This document shows, piece by piece, positions 1-6,025 of a stretch of 10,856 bases of DNA. The stretch's first letter is position 1, and each line of letters begins with the position of its first letter. The translations under genes were made by a program, and so were the position numbers. Where the stretch lies: the NCBI GenBank assembly GCA_946481735.1, contig CAMLOU010000138.1, positions 1-10,856 on the forward strand, read 5' to 3'. This DNA comes from an uncultured Cellvibrio sp. (GTDB taxonomy: Bacteria > Pseudomonadota > Gammaproteobacteria > Pseudomonadales > Cellvibrionaceae). A model generated the notes under the pieces. The model saw nothing but the letters and a program-made list of their open reading frames with translations. It was not told the DNA's origin and ran no database searches.

Positions 1-1
1 G

Positions 2-781
2 CTGGACAAACGCAAGGTGGCGCAATCCTTTAGTCGTGCAGCGCACACCTATGATGCGGTGGCGACCTTGCAGCGCGAGGTTGGCCAGCATTTACTGCAA
101 CAGATACCGCCGAACCTGACACCGCAATGCGCGCTTGACCTGGGATGCGGCACCGGTTTTTTCAGCCGGCGTTTGCGCCAACAGTTTCCGTCGGCCGAGC
201 TTATCGGTGTTGATATCGCGCAGGGGATGCTGGAATTTTCCCGCAACACCCACGGTGATCTGGCCCAATGGCTCTGCGGCGATGCCGAACAACTCCCGTT
301 TGCTGACGCCAGTATTGACCTGATTTTTTCCAGCCTGGCGATTCAATGGTGCACCGCGACGGACAGGTTGTTTGCTGAACTCCGCCGCGTATTAACACCT
401 GGTGGCTTCGGTGTGCTGGCCACGCTCGGGCCGGCTACCCTGCATGAATTGCGGCACGCCTGGCAGCAGGTGGATGGTTATGTGCATGTCAATCAGTTTG
501 AATCCGCTGAGCGGATGCAGGCGGCCATCAGCACCGCTGGCTTGCACTTGAAAGATTGGCAAACGCAGCAGCGCCAGTTGCGCTACGAACGGTTGGTGGA
601 CTTGACCCGCGAGTTGAAAGCACTGGGCGCGCATAACGTTAATGCAGGCAAGCCGGGAGGCTTGACCGGGCGTAAAAAAATTGAAGCCTTTAAACACGCT
701 TATGAACAGTGTCGTTGTGAGGGCTTGTTGCCAGCCAGTTATGAAATTTTTTATGTGTTGGTACAGGCTCCCGTTGAATAA
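2..781 (+). CDS. bioC: Malonyl-[ACP] O-methyltransferase BioC (5' truncated by window edge)
   Basis: BioC methylates the free carboxyl of malonyl-ACP with S-adenosylmethionine, so that the fatty-acid machinery can build the pimeloyl moiety of biotin. Counting from the GTG at 17, the SAM-binding motif I DLGCGTG is at residues 41-47, the motif II acidic residue is D66 (GVDIAQGML), GDAEQLPF is at 88-95, and the BioC-type SLAIQWC is at 106-112. The C-terminal part with HELRHAWQQVD and ALGAHNVNAG is also typical of BioC. The frame is open to the left edge, and the codons before the GTG read LDKRK, which matches the conserved DKRxVAxSFSRAA lead-in of pseudomonad BioC. I therefore treat the gene as running in from outside rather than starting at 17. 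Some relatives carry a BioH-BioC fusion, which cannot be excluded here. bioD follows after 21 nt. The family call is firm; the true 5' end is not visible. Confidence 0.93.
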   Translation: MDKRKVAQSFSRAAHTYDAVATLQREVGQHLLQQIPPNLTPQCALDLGCGTGFFSRRLRQQFPSAELIGVDIAQGMLEFSRNTHGDLAQWLCGDAEQLPFADASIDLIFSSLAIQWCTATDRLFAELRRVLTPGGFGVLATLGPATLHELRHAWQQVDGYVHVNQFESAERMQAAISTAGLHLKDWQTQQRQLRYERLVDLTRELKALGAHNVNAGKPGGLTGRKKIEAFKHAYEQCRCEGLLPASYEIFYVLVQAPVE

Positions 782-802
782 GTGATTGAATGAAAAAATC
801 AT

Positions 803-1495
803 ATGACTAAAAAAACCTTCTTCGTCACCGGCACCGATACCGGTGTGGGTAAAACATTTATCTCTGCCGGTTTACTGCTGACGGCAAAGCAACGCGGTCT
901 ATCCACGGCAGCATTAAAACCGGTAGCGGCGGGCTGCGAAATGACAGAGGCGGGTTTGCGCAACGACGATGCGCTCTTGTTGCAATCTGTCATTACCCAA
1001 CCCCTCGCCTACGAACAAATTAATCCCATCGCCCTTGAACCGGCCATTGCACCGCATATTGCAGCACAGCAGGCGCGGCGGGTGTTGTCGGTGGATCGGC
1101 TGAGCGGCTTTTGTCGCGGTGCATTAAACCAGGCAGATTTCACCTTGGTGGAGGGCGCGGGCGGTTGGCGTGTGCCGTTAAATCCAGCGGAAACGCTGGC
1201 GGATCTGGCGCGGGCATTGCGGTTGCCGGTCATCATGGTGGTAGGCATCCGCCTGGGCTGTATCAATCACGCGTTGCTGACAGCGGAAGCCATTGCGCGG
1301 GATGGTTTGCTTATGGCCGGCTGGGTGGCCAATGTGATTGATCCTGATATGCCGTGCCAGCAGGAAAATATTGTGTCCTTACAGCAACGCCTGGCAGCGC
1401 CTTGTTTGGGTGTCGTGCCTTATCTGGGGCAGGATGCAACACCGGCATTATTGAGCGACTTTTTTTCAGCGGAATCGGTCGCGCCGCTTTTTTGA
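803..1495 (+). CDS. bioD: ATP-dependent dethiobiotin synthetase BioD
   Basis: BioD closes the ureido ring of dethiobiotin from 7,8-diaminopelargonic acid, CO2 and ATP, the next-to-last step of biotin synthesis in the cytosol. The 230-aa length fits the family (about 225-240). Visible signatures are the Walker A loop GTDTGVGKT at residues 10-18, LKPVAAGCE at 38-46 with the substrate-binding lysine K39, VEGAGGWRVPL at 116-126, and VGIRLGCINHALLT at 147-160. It starts 21 nt after the bioC stop in the same direction, so co-transcription and possibly translational coupling are likely. The start lacks a convincing Shine-Dalgarno. A 6-codon ORF (790-810) overlaps the start out of frame. The last codons encode APLF and coincide with a T-rich terminator-like hairpin (separate entry), which would end the bio transcript right at the stop codon. 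Confidence 0.96.
   Translation: MTKKTFFVTGTDTGVGKTFISAGLLLTAKQRGLSTAALKPVAAGCEMTEAGLRNDDALLLQSVITQPLAYEQINPIALEPAIAPHIAAQQARRVLSVDRLSGFCRGALNQADFTLVEGAGGWRVPLNPAETLADLARALRLPVIMVVGIRLGCINHALLTAEAIARDGLLMAGWVANVIDPDMPCQQENIVSLQQRLAAPCLGVVPYLGQDATPALLSDFFSAESVAPLF
1468..1493 (+). terminator. Candidate intrinsic terminator embedded in the end of bioD
   Basis: The arm AGCGG (1468-1472) can pair with CCGCT (1484-1488) around an 11-nt loop, and is followed directly by a run of six T (1488-1493). The T run forms the last Leu and Phe codons and the first base of the TGA stop. The stem is only five base pairs but mostly G/C. It fits the end of a bioC-bioD transcript, and the next gene starts 150 nt further on. 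The short stem makes this a moderate call. Confidence 0.4.
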
Positions 1496-1633
1496 TTCGA
1501 TAAGGTTCGATAGCCATTTTGGGCGCACGTCACTGAAGCGTCATCCTGTCCCTGCATGATTCCTGTCAGCAAAACCTGACCGAGACTGGCATGTTCCGTG
1601 CCTGACCATTTGCCAAGATCCATTTATGCCAAT

Positions 1634-1648
1634 GAGGAACTGTGTGTG
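1634..1648 (+). promoter_or_regulatory. Shine-Dalgarno and GTG start that fix the nucleotidase N-terminus
   Basis: GAGGA (1634-1638) lies 7 nt before a GTG (1646-1648) in the long open frame. No comparable SD precedes the GTG at 1598. The chosen start leads straight into a signal peptide with a lipobox, which supports it independently. Confidence 0.7.
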
Positions 1649-3337
1649 AAGGGCAAACATTATCTGCTGATTCTGTGCATTAATCTTTGGTTAATCAGTT
1701 GTGCTGGCCCAGCTACGCGGGAACCGGTGGAGATTAACCTGGTTGCACTCAACGATTTTCACGGCTACCTGCAGCCCGGTACCTTCAGTTATAGCGATCC
1801 GCAGAATCAGGATGCAGTCATCACTGTGCAAGCCGGTGGTGTTGCAACACTGGGCGGTTTATTGAATGAATTGCGACAGGATGATCCTCACCTGCTTTTC
1901 GTCGGCGTGGGAGATTTGATTGGTGCATCGCCGCCGATCTCCGCTATCTGGGCCGACGAGCCGACGCTGGAAGCCATGGCATTATTGGACATGCGTTTAT
2001 CCTCCCTGGGTAATCACGAACTGGATGAAGGCAAGGCCGAATTGTTGCGGCAGATTAACGGCGGATGCGACTCACCCCGGCCCGAAAAAGCCTGCCAGTG
2101 GCGCGCGGATTATACCGGTACATCGTTTCCTTACATCGCCGTCAATCTGATCGATACCGAGACAGGCAGCACGCTGGTAGCACCTTATGTGATTGAGCAG
2201 GTGCGCGGTGTGAAGATCGCGTTTGTCGGCGCGCAAGTGGAAGATCTCGCGTCGGTTGTCGCTGCCAGTTCCATGCAGGGCATTCGTGTTGACGATGAGG
2301 CTGAAGCCATTAACCGTGTCGTGCCGGAAATTAAACGCAAGGGCGCCGACATTGTTGTTGCGGTTGTGCATCAGGGCGGCAATACGCTCGCCAGTTTTAA
2401 CCAACCGGGCTGCACCGATCTGGAAGGCGACATCGTGGATATCGTTGAACGCCTCGATCCGGCAGTTGATCTGGTATTGAGTGCACACACGCACGAAGCC
2501 TATTTATGCACCGTTGGTACTATCCCGGTCACGCAAGCGGGATCATACGGCCGACTGGTCACTCACCTGACGCTGGTGTTTGAACCTGCCGGAAAAACAT
2601 TACTGGATGTGCAAGCGCGTAATCTGATTGTTGATCCGCAACGCTACCCGCCCGACCCCAAGTTACTCGCATGGCAAACGGATATCGAAGCACGCAGTCG
2701 CTCGATACTTGAACGACCTGTTGCGCGCATTGGTGCTCCCATGATTACGCGCATGCCGAATCGTGCTGGAGAATCTGCCATGGGCGATCTGGTGGCCGAT
2801 GCACAACTTGCCGCAACCGAACCACGGGGTGCGCAGATTGCGCTGATGAACAGCGGTGGTATTCGCGCTGACCTGGTTGTGAAAAAAGATGAAGAACCTT
2901 TGAATTATTCCCAGGTGGCGGCGGTACATCCCTTTAAGGGCACCTTGCAAATCATCAGCCTGACCGGTGCGCAAATAAAAAGCCTGTTAGAACAACAGTG
3001 GCAGAGCGACGGCCCCGGCAGCTTCAAACCCTTACAGATTTCGCACACATTTTCCTATCGTTGGGACGGGTCGCAGCCGCGCGGTCAGCGTATTCTGGCA
3101 GACAGTCTGCGGCTCAATGGTGAGCCGATCCTGCCGACGGAAGCCTATCGCATTGCTGTGAATGCATTCCTTGCCGACGGTGGCGATAATTTTTCCGTGT
3201 TTACGGAAGCGAGTGATCGCAAAGACACGGGCCTGCCGGATCTCAAGGTATTGATAGATTATCTGGTCGCGCAGGAAAAAGCGGGCGAGTTGGCAGGGCG
3301 TGTTGAGCCGGCGGGGCGGATACGGCGGGTTGATTGA
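1646..3337 (+). CDS. UshA-type 5'-nucleotidase / metallophosphatase, predicted lipoprotein
   Basis: This is a two-domain 5'-nucleotidase family protein that hydrolyses nucleotides or related phosphoesters outside the cytoplasm with two metal ions. The N-terminal metallophosphatase domain shows LNDFHG (residues 35-40, metal ligands D37 and H39), GD at 89-90, GNHE at 122-125, VVHQGG, and AHTHE at 280-284. The C-terminal substrate domain shows NSGGIR (402-407), HPFKGTL, and DGGDNF (511-516), whose phenylalanine normally stacks on the base. I start it at GTG 1646: GAGGA at 1634-1638 sits 7 nt upstream, and translation from there gives a compact lipoprotein signal ending in the lipobox LISC (C19). 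A GTG at 1598 would add 16 residues before the signal. Alanine after the cysteine suggests the outer membrane. It lies 150 nt after bioD and is probably a separate unit. The exact substrate (nucleotides, cyclic phosphates, UDP-sugars) cannot be read from the sequence. Confidence 0.9.
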   Translation: MKGKHYLLILCINLWLISCAGPATREPVEINLVALNDFHGYLQPGTFSYSDPQNQDAVITVQAGGVATLGGLLNELRQDDPHLLFVGVGDLIGASPPISAIWADEPTLEAMALLDMRLSSLGNHELDEGKAELLRQINGGCDSPRPEKACQWRADYTGTSFPYIAVNLIDTETGSTLVAPYVIEQVRGVKIAFVGAQVEDLASVVAASSMQGIRVDDEAEAINRVVPEIKRKGADIVVAVVHQGGNTLASFNQPGCTDLEGDIVDIVERLDPAVDLVLSAHTHEAYLCTVGTIPVTQAGSYGRLVTHLTLVFEPAGKTLLDVQARNLIVDPQRYPPDPKLLAWQTDIEARSRSILERPVARIGAPMITRMPNRAGESAMGDLVADAQLAATEPRGAQIALMNSGGIRADLVVKKDEEPLNYSQVAAVHPFKGTLQIISLTGAQIKSLLEQQWQSDGPGSFKPLQISHTFSYRWDGSQPRGQRILADSLRLNGEPILPTEAYRIAVNAFLADGGDNFSVFTEASDRKDTGLPDLKVLIDYLVAQEKAGELAGRVEPAGRIRRVD

Positions 3338-3605
3338 TGGATATTTGCATGGTGTGGGTCAGGTCAATAAAAACGCTCCGTCGATAGCCGCCAGGCTCCG
3401 GTCACAGAAGATTTTACGCTCCGGTTATATATGGCTCGTTATATAGAACCGTCTTTTGCGCCTAACTGGTCTTAAAAATCCCGACAGGGGCGGCAATTCT
3501 GGCTGTTTTTCAGGCAAAGCCAAGCGTAAAATGACTTCAATTGTGGGTAAGTCTGTCAGTCATCCATGACAATTGCCCGATACCAGCCATTATTGAGGAA
3601 CTGCC
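3338..3605 (+). other. Non-coding stretch between nucleotidase and the rod-like/HExxH cassette
   Basis: I see no credible ORF here. It holds three GCTCCG motifs (3375-3380, 3395-3400, 3418-3423), a bulged hairpin at 3422-3451, and inverted arms AATTGT (3539-3544) and ACAATT (3569-3574) just ahead of the next gene. CCGATA (3577-3582) loosely resembles a flagellar sigma-28 -10 element, but no good matching -35 is present. No clear intrinsic terminator for the nucleotidase gene was found. The promoter of the downstream cassette is probably in this stretch, but I cannot place it with confidence. Confidence 0.4.
3422..3451 (+). repeat. Bulged inverted repeat (hairpin)
   Basis: CGGTT (3422-3426) pairs with AACCG (3447-3451), and ATATA (3427-3431) pairs with TATAT (3440-3444). 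A 2-nt AG bulge sits on the right arm and an 8-nt loop closes the structure. No T run follows, so it is not a standard terminator. It may be an operator or an mRNA structure; its role is unknown. Confidence 0.45.
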
Positions 3606-3848
3606 ATGCAAATCGGTTCAGTGATTACCCAGGGTTTGATCGGGATGCAGAATAGCCAGGCGGAGATGACCCGTTCAGCTACCCAGATCGCCGAAGCCGG
3701 CACGACCCAGCGCAATAATCCGCAAGCCAATGATGTCGTCGAACCCCTGATCAACCTGCAATTACAGTCACAGTTGTTCGACAGCTCGGCGCGCGTGGTC
3801 CAGGTCGCTGATGAAACACTGGGCACTCTGCTAGATATCAAGGCCTGA
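3606..3848 (+). CDS. Small flagellar rod/hook-terminus-like protein (80 aa), function unknown
   Basis: No named gene is recognised. The C-terminal half (residues about 43-80, with [20 protein letters not shown] and LGTLLDI) strongly resembles the C-terminal helix shared by flagellar rod, hook and hook-associated proteins, typically written VxxVxEMVNMIxxQRAYExNxKVIxTADxML. The first 30 residues ([19 protein letters not shown]) look like the matching N-terminal helix, in which ANNIAN-like sequence normally follows. The two helices are joined by a short linker around residues 31-42, so the large central domain of axial proteins is missing. There is no signal peptide or membrane segment. GAGGA (3595-3599) lies 6 nt before the ATG and supports the start. 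The next gene begins 11 nt after the stop, so the two are probably one operon. The flagellar relationship is inferred from pattern, not from a search; no other flagellar genes are visible in the window. Confidence 0.75.
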   Translation: MQIGSVITQGLIGMQNSQAEMTRSATQIAEAGTTQRNNPQANDVVEPLINLQLQSQLFDSSARVVQVADETLGTLLDIKA

Positions 3849-3859
3849 CGGACCCTTCC

Positions 3860-4723
3860 ATGATTACCAACATCCCATCCAGCTACGCCAACGCCGTTGC
3901 GCCCTTTGCGCCGCTCGGTCGTCAGGCGGTGAGTGAGGAAGGGTTGGATCTCAAATCATCAAATTTCAAAGCCCTGGAGCAATCCGCAGAGTCAGCGCGG
4001 GGTGAAAATCGCCGTTCTCCTGATGAGCGCCCTAACGATGTGGGTGAGCGGGAACGCTTGCGGGAAGGGCGGATTAACGGTGATGAATCGCGCCAGCGCG
4101 GTGAGCGGCAGGCAGATTCCAAACAGGCACGCCAGGAACAGGAACAACAGGAAATTCGTGAGCTTGCCGCTCGCGATCGCGAGGTGCGTAGTCACGAACA
4201 GGCCCACGCAGCAGTGGGTGGTAAGTATGCGGGAAGTCCGGTCTATGAATTTGTGCGCGGTCCCGATGGTGTGAGCTATGCGGTCGGGGGGGAGGTCAGT
4301 ATCGATACCAGCCCCATTCCCGGTGACCCGGAAGCGACTATCGCCAAGGCCCAACAGATTCGGCGCGCTGCCAATGCGCCCGCCGAACCTTCTCCCCAGG
4401 ATCGTCGTGTCGCAGCCGAAGCGTCGCTGATGGAGGCCGATGCCCGCGCTGAGTTGCGCCAGGAGCGTGTTATCGAAAGCGAGCGGGCGCGCGAAGAAAA
4501 AGCTGAACGTGCTGAAGAGAAAAAGGCGGAAGCGGCGCGCAAGGAAAAAGACGATGAAGCGCAACAAGTTGCCAATGAGCGCGCTGAATTGCAGCGTGCA
4601 CAGCGTGCCGAAGCCCTGGCAGAAGCAAGCCGTCGCAATATCGATATCAATCGCCGCCTGCTCGACATTGGTGTGAACAACACCATCCCCGTTATAGGTT
4701 CCTTTCTTGACCGCCAGGTATAA
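3860..4723 (+). CDS. HExxH-containing putative metalloprotease (SprA-related type) with C-terminal coiled coil
   Basis: This 287-aa protein has three parts. Residues 1-105 are low-complexity and highly charged. A conserved core at about 106-165 holds the zinc-protease-like motif HEQAH (112-116), then [28 protein letters not shown] and a downstream E145 that could be a further ligand. Residues about 180-262 are rich in Glu, Arg, Ala and Lys and look like a long coiled coil, followed by a short conserved-looking tail ([28 protein letters not shown] region, residues 264-287). The core matches what databases call the SprA-related / 'putative metalloprotease' family. Protease activity has not been established as far as I know, so the function is inference. 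No signal peptide is visible. The SD is weak; the gene lies 11 nt after the small rod-like gene, so translational coupling is plausible. The pairing suggests a shared task, perhaps acting on or escorting an axial or secreted protein. Confidence 0.8.
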   Translation: MITNIPSSYANAVAPFAPLGRQAVSEEGLDLKSSNFKALEQSAESARGENRRSPDERPNDVGERERLREGRINGDESRQRGERQADSKQARQEQEQQEIRELAARDREVRSHEQAHAAVGGKYAGSPVYEFVRGPDGVSYAVGGEVSIDTSPIPGDPEATIAKAQQIRRAANAPAEPSPQDRRVAAEASLMEADARAELRQERVIESERAREEKAERAEEKKAEAARKEKDDEAQQVANERAELQRAQRAEALAEASRRNIDINRRLLDIGVNNTIPVIGSFLDRQV

Positions 4724-4738
4724 CCCTTTTTGTTTTTC

Positions 4739-4767
4739 TTGCGTCACCCGCGCTGATCCCCTAGAGT
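4739..4767 (+). promoter_or_regulatory. Possible sigma-70 promoter for the DUF3094 gene
   Basis: TTGCGT (4739-4744) and TAGAGT (4762-4767) are separated by 17 nt, matching the consensus at 3/6 and 4/6 positions. The predicted start near 4774 would leave about a 40-nt leader. This is weak evidence from motif and spacing only. Confidence 0.3.
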
Positions 4768-4814
4768 TTTGCCCACTCCCAAAAATCAATCACTTCACAG
4801 ATCGAGATCGTGAC

Positions 4815-4994
4815 ATGGCAAACAAACTGTCGCCGGAAGACCAGGCACGCGTGGATAGTGTGACATCCCGTGGTGTTAACAGTGTTGAGCGGGCGCCGTT
4901 CCGCGTTTGGTTGCTGCTCGGGGTTATCCTGCTGGTGCTGACTGGATTAAGTATCTTCAGCTACATCATCGCCTGGTTGCATGGTGTCGTGTAG
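4815..4994 (+). CDS. DUF3094 family single-pass membrane protein (59 aa)
   Basis: This small protein starts with a hydrophilic stretch (MANKLSPEDQARVD) and a conserved-looking SVERAPFRVW segment (residues about 23-32). A single hydrophobic helix (about residues 31-54, WLLLGVILLVLTG onward) and a few final residues follow. This layout matches the DUF3094 family known from Pseudomonas and relatives; no function is known to me. I start it at ATG 4815 because that gives the family N-terminus; the same frame is open further upstream (to 4707), but that would overlap the preceding gene. The SD is weak (GAG at 4804-4806). The gene ends 26 nt before the tRNA promoter and is probably its own transcription unit. 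Confidence 0.8.
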   Translation: MANKLSPEDQARVDSVTSRGVNSVERAPFRVWLLLGVILLVLTGLSIFSYIIAWLHGVV

Positions 4995-5020
4995 ATTCGT
5001 GATTTAGTTAGACTTTTCCC

Positions 5021-5056
5021 TTGACCGTTGTGAGATGCGTCCCTATAATTCGCGGC
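5021..5056 (+). promoter_or_regulatory. Near-consensus sigma-70 promoter of the tRNA-fMet / rimP-nusA-infB operon
   Basis: The -35 element TTGACC (5021-5026, 5/6 match) and the perfect -10 element TATAAT (5044-5049) are separated by the ideal 17 nt, giving a start near 5056. The bases between the -10 and the start (TCGCGGC) are G/C-rich, as in stable-RNA promoters under stringent (ppGpp) control. The growth-rate control is inferred; the elements are seen directly. The tRNA begins 32 nt after the predicted start. Confidence 0.88.
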
Positions 5057-5080
5057 CTCACTTGGACACAGTCCAGTGAG
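5057..5080 (+). other. Leader hairpin between promoter and tRNA
   Basis: CTCAC (5057-5061) plus TGGAC (5063-5067) pair with GTCCA (5071-5075) plus GTGAG (5076-5080). This is ten base pairs with one bulged T (5062) and a 3-nt ACA loop. It begins at the predicted transcription start and would be part of the 5' leader removed by RNase P. It may help folding or processing of the precursor. Confidence 0.55.
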
Positions 5081-5087
5081 TTGAGGA

Positions 5088-5164
<77 letters not shown>

Positions 5165-5171
5165 GCTTTAT

Positions 5172-5201
5172 GTTTTGTGGCTTGATCCCAAGCGGCAAAA
5201 C
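5172..5201 (+). other. Hairpin just downstream of tRNA-fMet
   Basis: GTTTTG (5172-5177) pairs with CAAAAC (5196-5201) and GCTTG (5180-5184) pairs with CAAGC (5189-5193), with a 2x2 internal loop (TG/GG) and an ATCC tetraloop. There is no T run, so it is not a terminator. Its position 7 nt after the CCA suggests a role in 3' processing or in protecting the downstream mRNA. Confidence 0.5.
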
Positions 5202-5261
5202 CGACGCAGGCTTCTTCTCCAGCAGCCTCGTATCAGAGTCAAACAGGCAGCCGCAGAAGTT

Positions 5262-5278
5262 GCTTGTCATCGATAAGC
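5262..5278 (+). promoter_or_regulatory. Possible antiterminator hairpin overlapping terminator 1
   Basis: GCTTGTC (5262-5268) pairs with GATAAGC (5272-5278), seven pairs including one G-U, around an ATC loop. It uses AAGC (5275-5278), the left base of terminator 1, so both cannot form fully at once. A regulatory role is inference. Confidence 0.35.
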
Positions 5279-5297
5279 CCCTATATGGGGCTTTTTT
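5275..5297 (+). terminator. Intrinsic terminator 1 after tRNA-fMet
   Basis: AAGCCCC (5275-5281) and GGGGCTT (5287-5293) form a perfect 7-bp stem with a TATAT loop, followed by T's to 5297. This is a standard rho-independent terminator that would end most tRNA transcripts, with partial read-through into rimP. An overlapping alternative hairpin (5262-5278) could oppose it. Confidence 0.85.
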
Positions 5298-5317
5298 GTA
5301 TTTGTTTTTTTGTCACA

Positions 5318-5348
5318 GGGGGCCGCCCCCAGCTACAGAGGCCTGTAG
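5318..5348 (+). other. Two adjacent hairpins in the rimP leader
   Basis: GGGGG (5318-5322) pairs with CCCCC (5326-5330) around CCG, and CTACAG (5333-5338) pairs with CTGTAG (5343-5348) around AGGC. Neither is followed by a T run. They lie between the two terminators and could be RNase III or RNase E processing structures, as in the E. coli operon. Confidence 0.45.
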
Positions 5349-5366
5349 TGTTGCGAAGTTGTTGCG

Positions 5367-5389
5367 AATGGGCCTTGAGCCCATTTTTT
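5367..5389 (+). terminator. Intrinsic terminator 2 before rimP
   Basis: AATGGGC (5367-5373) and GCCCATT (5379-5385) form a perfect 7-bp stem with a CTTGA loop, and the T run extends to 5389. It lies 41 nt before the rimP start codon, so it acts as an attenuator of the operon rather than as the end of a separate gene. Confidence 0.78.
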
Positions 5390-5400
5390 ATTTGTGGGCT
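5378..5400 (+). promoter_or_regulatory. Possible antiterminator pairing competing with terminator 2
   Basis: AGCCCA (5378-5383), the right arm of terminator 2, is complementary to TGGGCT (5395-5400) across an 11-nt T-rich loop. The alternative can form only after the polymerase has passed the T run, so it would matter mainly for the mRNA that reads through (stability or rimP translation). Confidence 0.3.
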
Positions 5401-5430
5401 TTCGCTCGCTGAGCACAAAAAGGTGTTGTC

Positions 5431-5892
5431 ATGGCGTCCAAACAAGAACAGTTACACGCATTGATTGCCCCGGTTGCCGCATCCTTGGGCTGCGAGCTCT
5501 GGGGGCTGGAGTATTTGACCCAGGGCCGCTACACCACGCTGCGGATTTATATTGATCGGCAAGAAGGCGGCGTGTCCCTGGAGGACTGTGAAAAAGTCAG
5601 TCGCCAGGTCAGCAGTGTGATGGACGTGGAAGACCCCATCGACGGTGAATATACGCTGGAAGTGTCCTCTCCCGGTATGGATCGTCCTTTATATACGCTG
5701 GAGCAATATGCGCGCTACATCGGCGAGCAGGTCAACGTTCGGCTGCGTATGGCGCGCGACGGGCGCCGCAAATTCAAAGGCACCATCCTGGCAATAGAGG
5801 GCGATGAAGTGCGCCTTGGTGTTGATGACAAAGAATATGTTTTACACCTGGATGCTATCGACAAAGCGAATATCATTCCGCGCTTTGATTGA
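5431..5892 (+). CDS. rimP: Ribosome maturation factor RimP
   Basis: RimP binds the 30S precursor and helps assembly of the 30S head and central region, acting in the cytosol together with factors such as RbfA. The 153 residues match the usual length (about 150). The N-terminal alpha/beta domain (1-82) carries CELWGLEYL, LRIYIDRQEGGVSLEDCEKVSRQ, and the hallmark LEVSSPGMDRPL at 76-87. The SH3-like C-terminal domain spans about 90-150 (KFKGTI, VLHLDAIDKANIIP). AAGG (5420-5423) precedes the ATG by 7 nt. It is the first protein gene after the tRNA and the two terminators, so its level depends on read-through. A small hairpin (5404-5414) lies just before the SD. Confidence 0.97.
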   Translation: MASKQEQLHALIAPVAASLGCELWGLEYLTQGRYTTLRIYIDRQEGGVSLEDCEKVSRQVSSVMDVEDPIDGEYTLEVSSPGMDRPLYTLEQYARYIGEQVNVRLRMARDGRRKFKGTILAIEGDEVRLGVDDKEYVLHLDAIDKANIIPRFD

Positions 5893-5916
5893 GTGTTCGG
5901 CAGAGATTAGTGATTT

Positions 5917-5989
5917 AAACCACATGATGTGCGCACGGTGAAAATCAGTTGTGCGCAACCTGAGTTCCACGTTACCGGCGCAGTGGTTT
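5917..5989 (+). other. Structured rimP-nusA intergenic RNA
   Basis: AAACCAC (5917-5923) can pair with GTGGTTT (5983-5989), enclosing a second stem TGCGCAC (5930-5936) with GTGCGCA (5951-5957). There is no T run. The two nested 7-bp helices in a 133-nt gap suggest an mRNA processing or stability element; the role is not known. Confidence 0.4.
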
Positions 5990-6025
5990 GCGGTGTCGGG
6001 TTGAGGAGTTAACAGAGGCAAAGAG

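Noticed and set aside
1598..1645. Upstream GTG start for the nucleotidase
   Set aside because: It lacks an SD and would put 16 residues before a well-formed lipoprotein signal.
3556..3582. Flagellar sigma-28 promoter ahead of the rod-like gene
   Set aside because: Only CCGATA fits; the expected -35 (TAAA or TCAAG type) is not at the right distance. Kept only as a remark.
3500..3605. Possible cyclic-di-GMP (GEMM) riboswitch, prompted by GGCAAAGCC at 3513-3521
   Set aside because: The remaining conserved segments and the two-stem layout are not found; the short motif alone is not sufficient.
3992..4789. 265-aa open frame on the - strand opposite the HExxH gene
   Set aside because: It is a shadow of the + strand gene: the + strand frame has recognisable motifs and an operon partner, while the reverse translation is Phe/Leu/Arg-rich without motifs.
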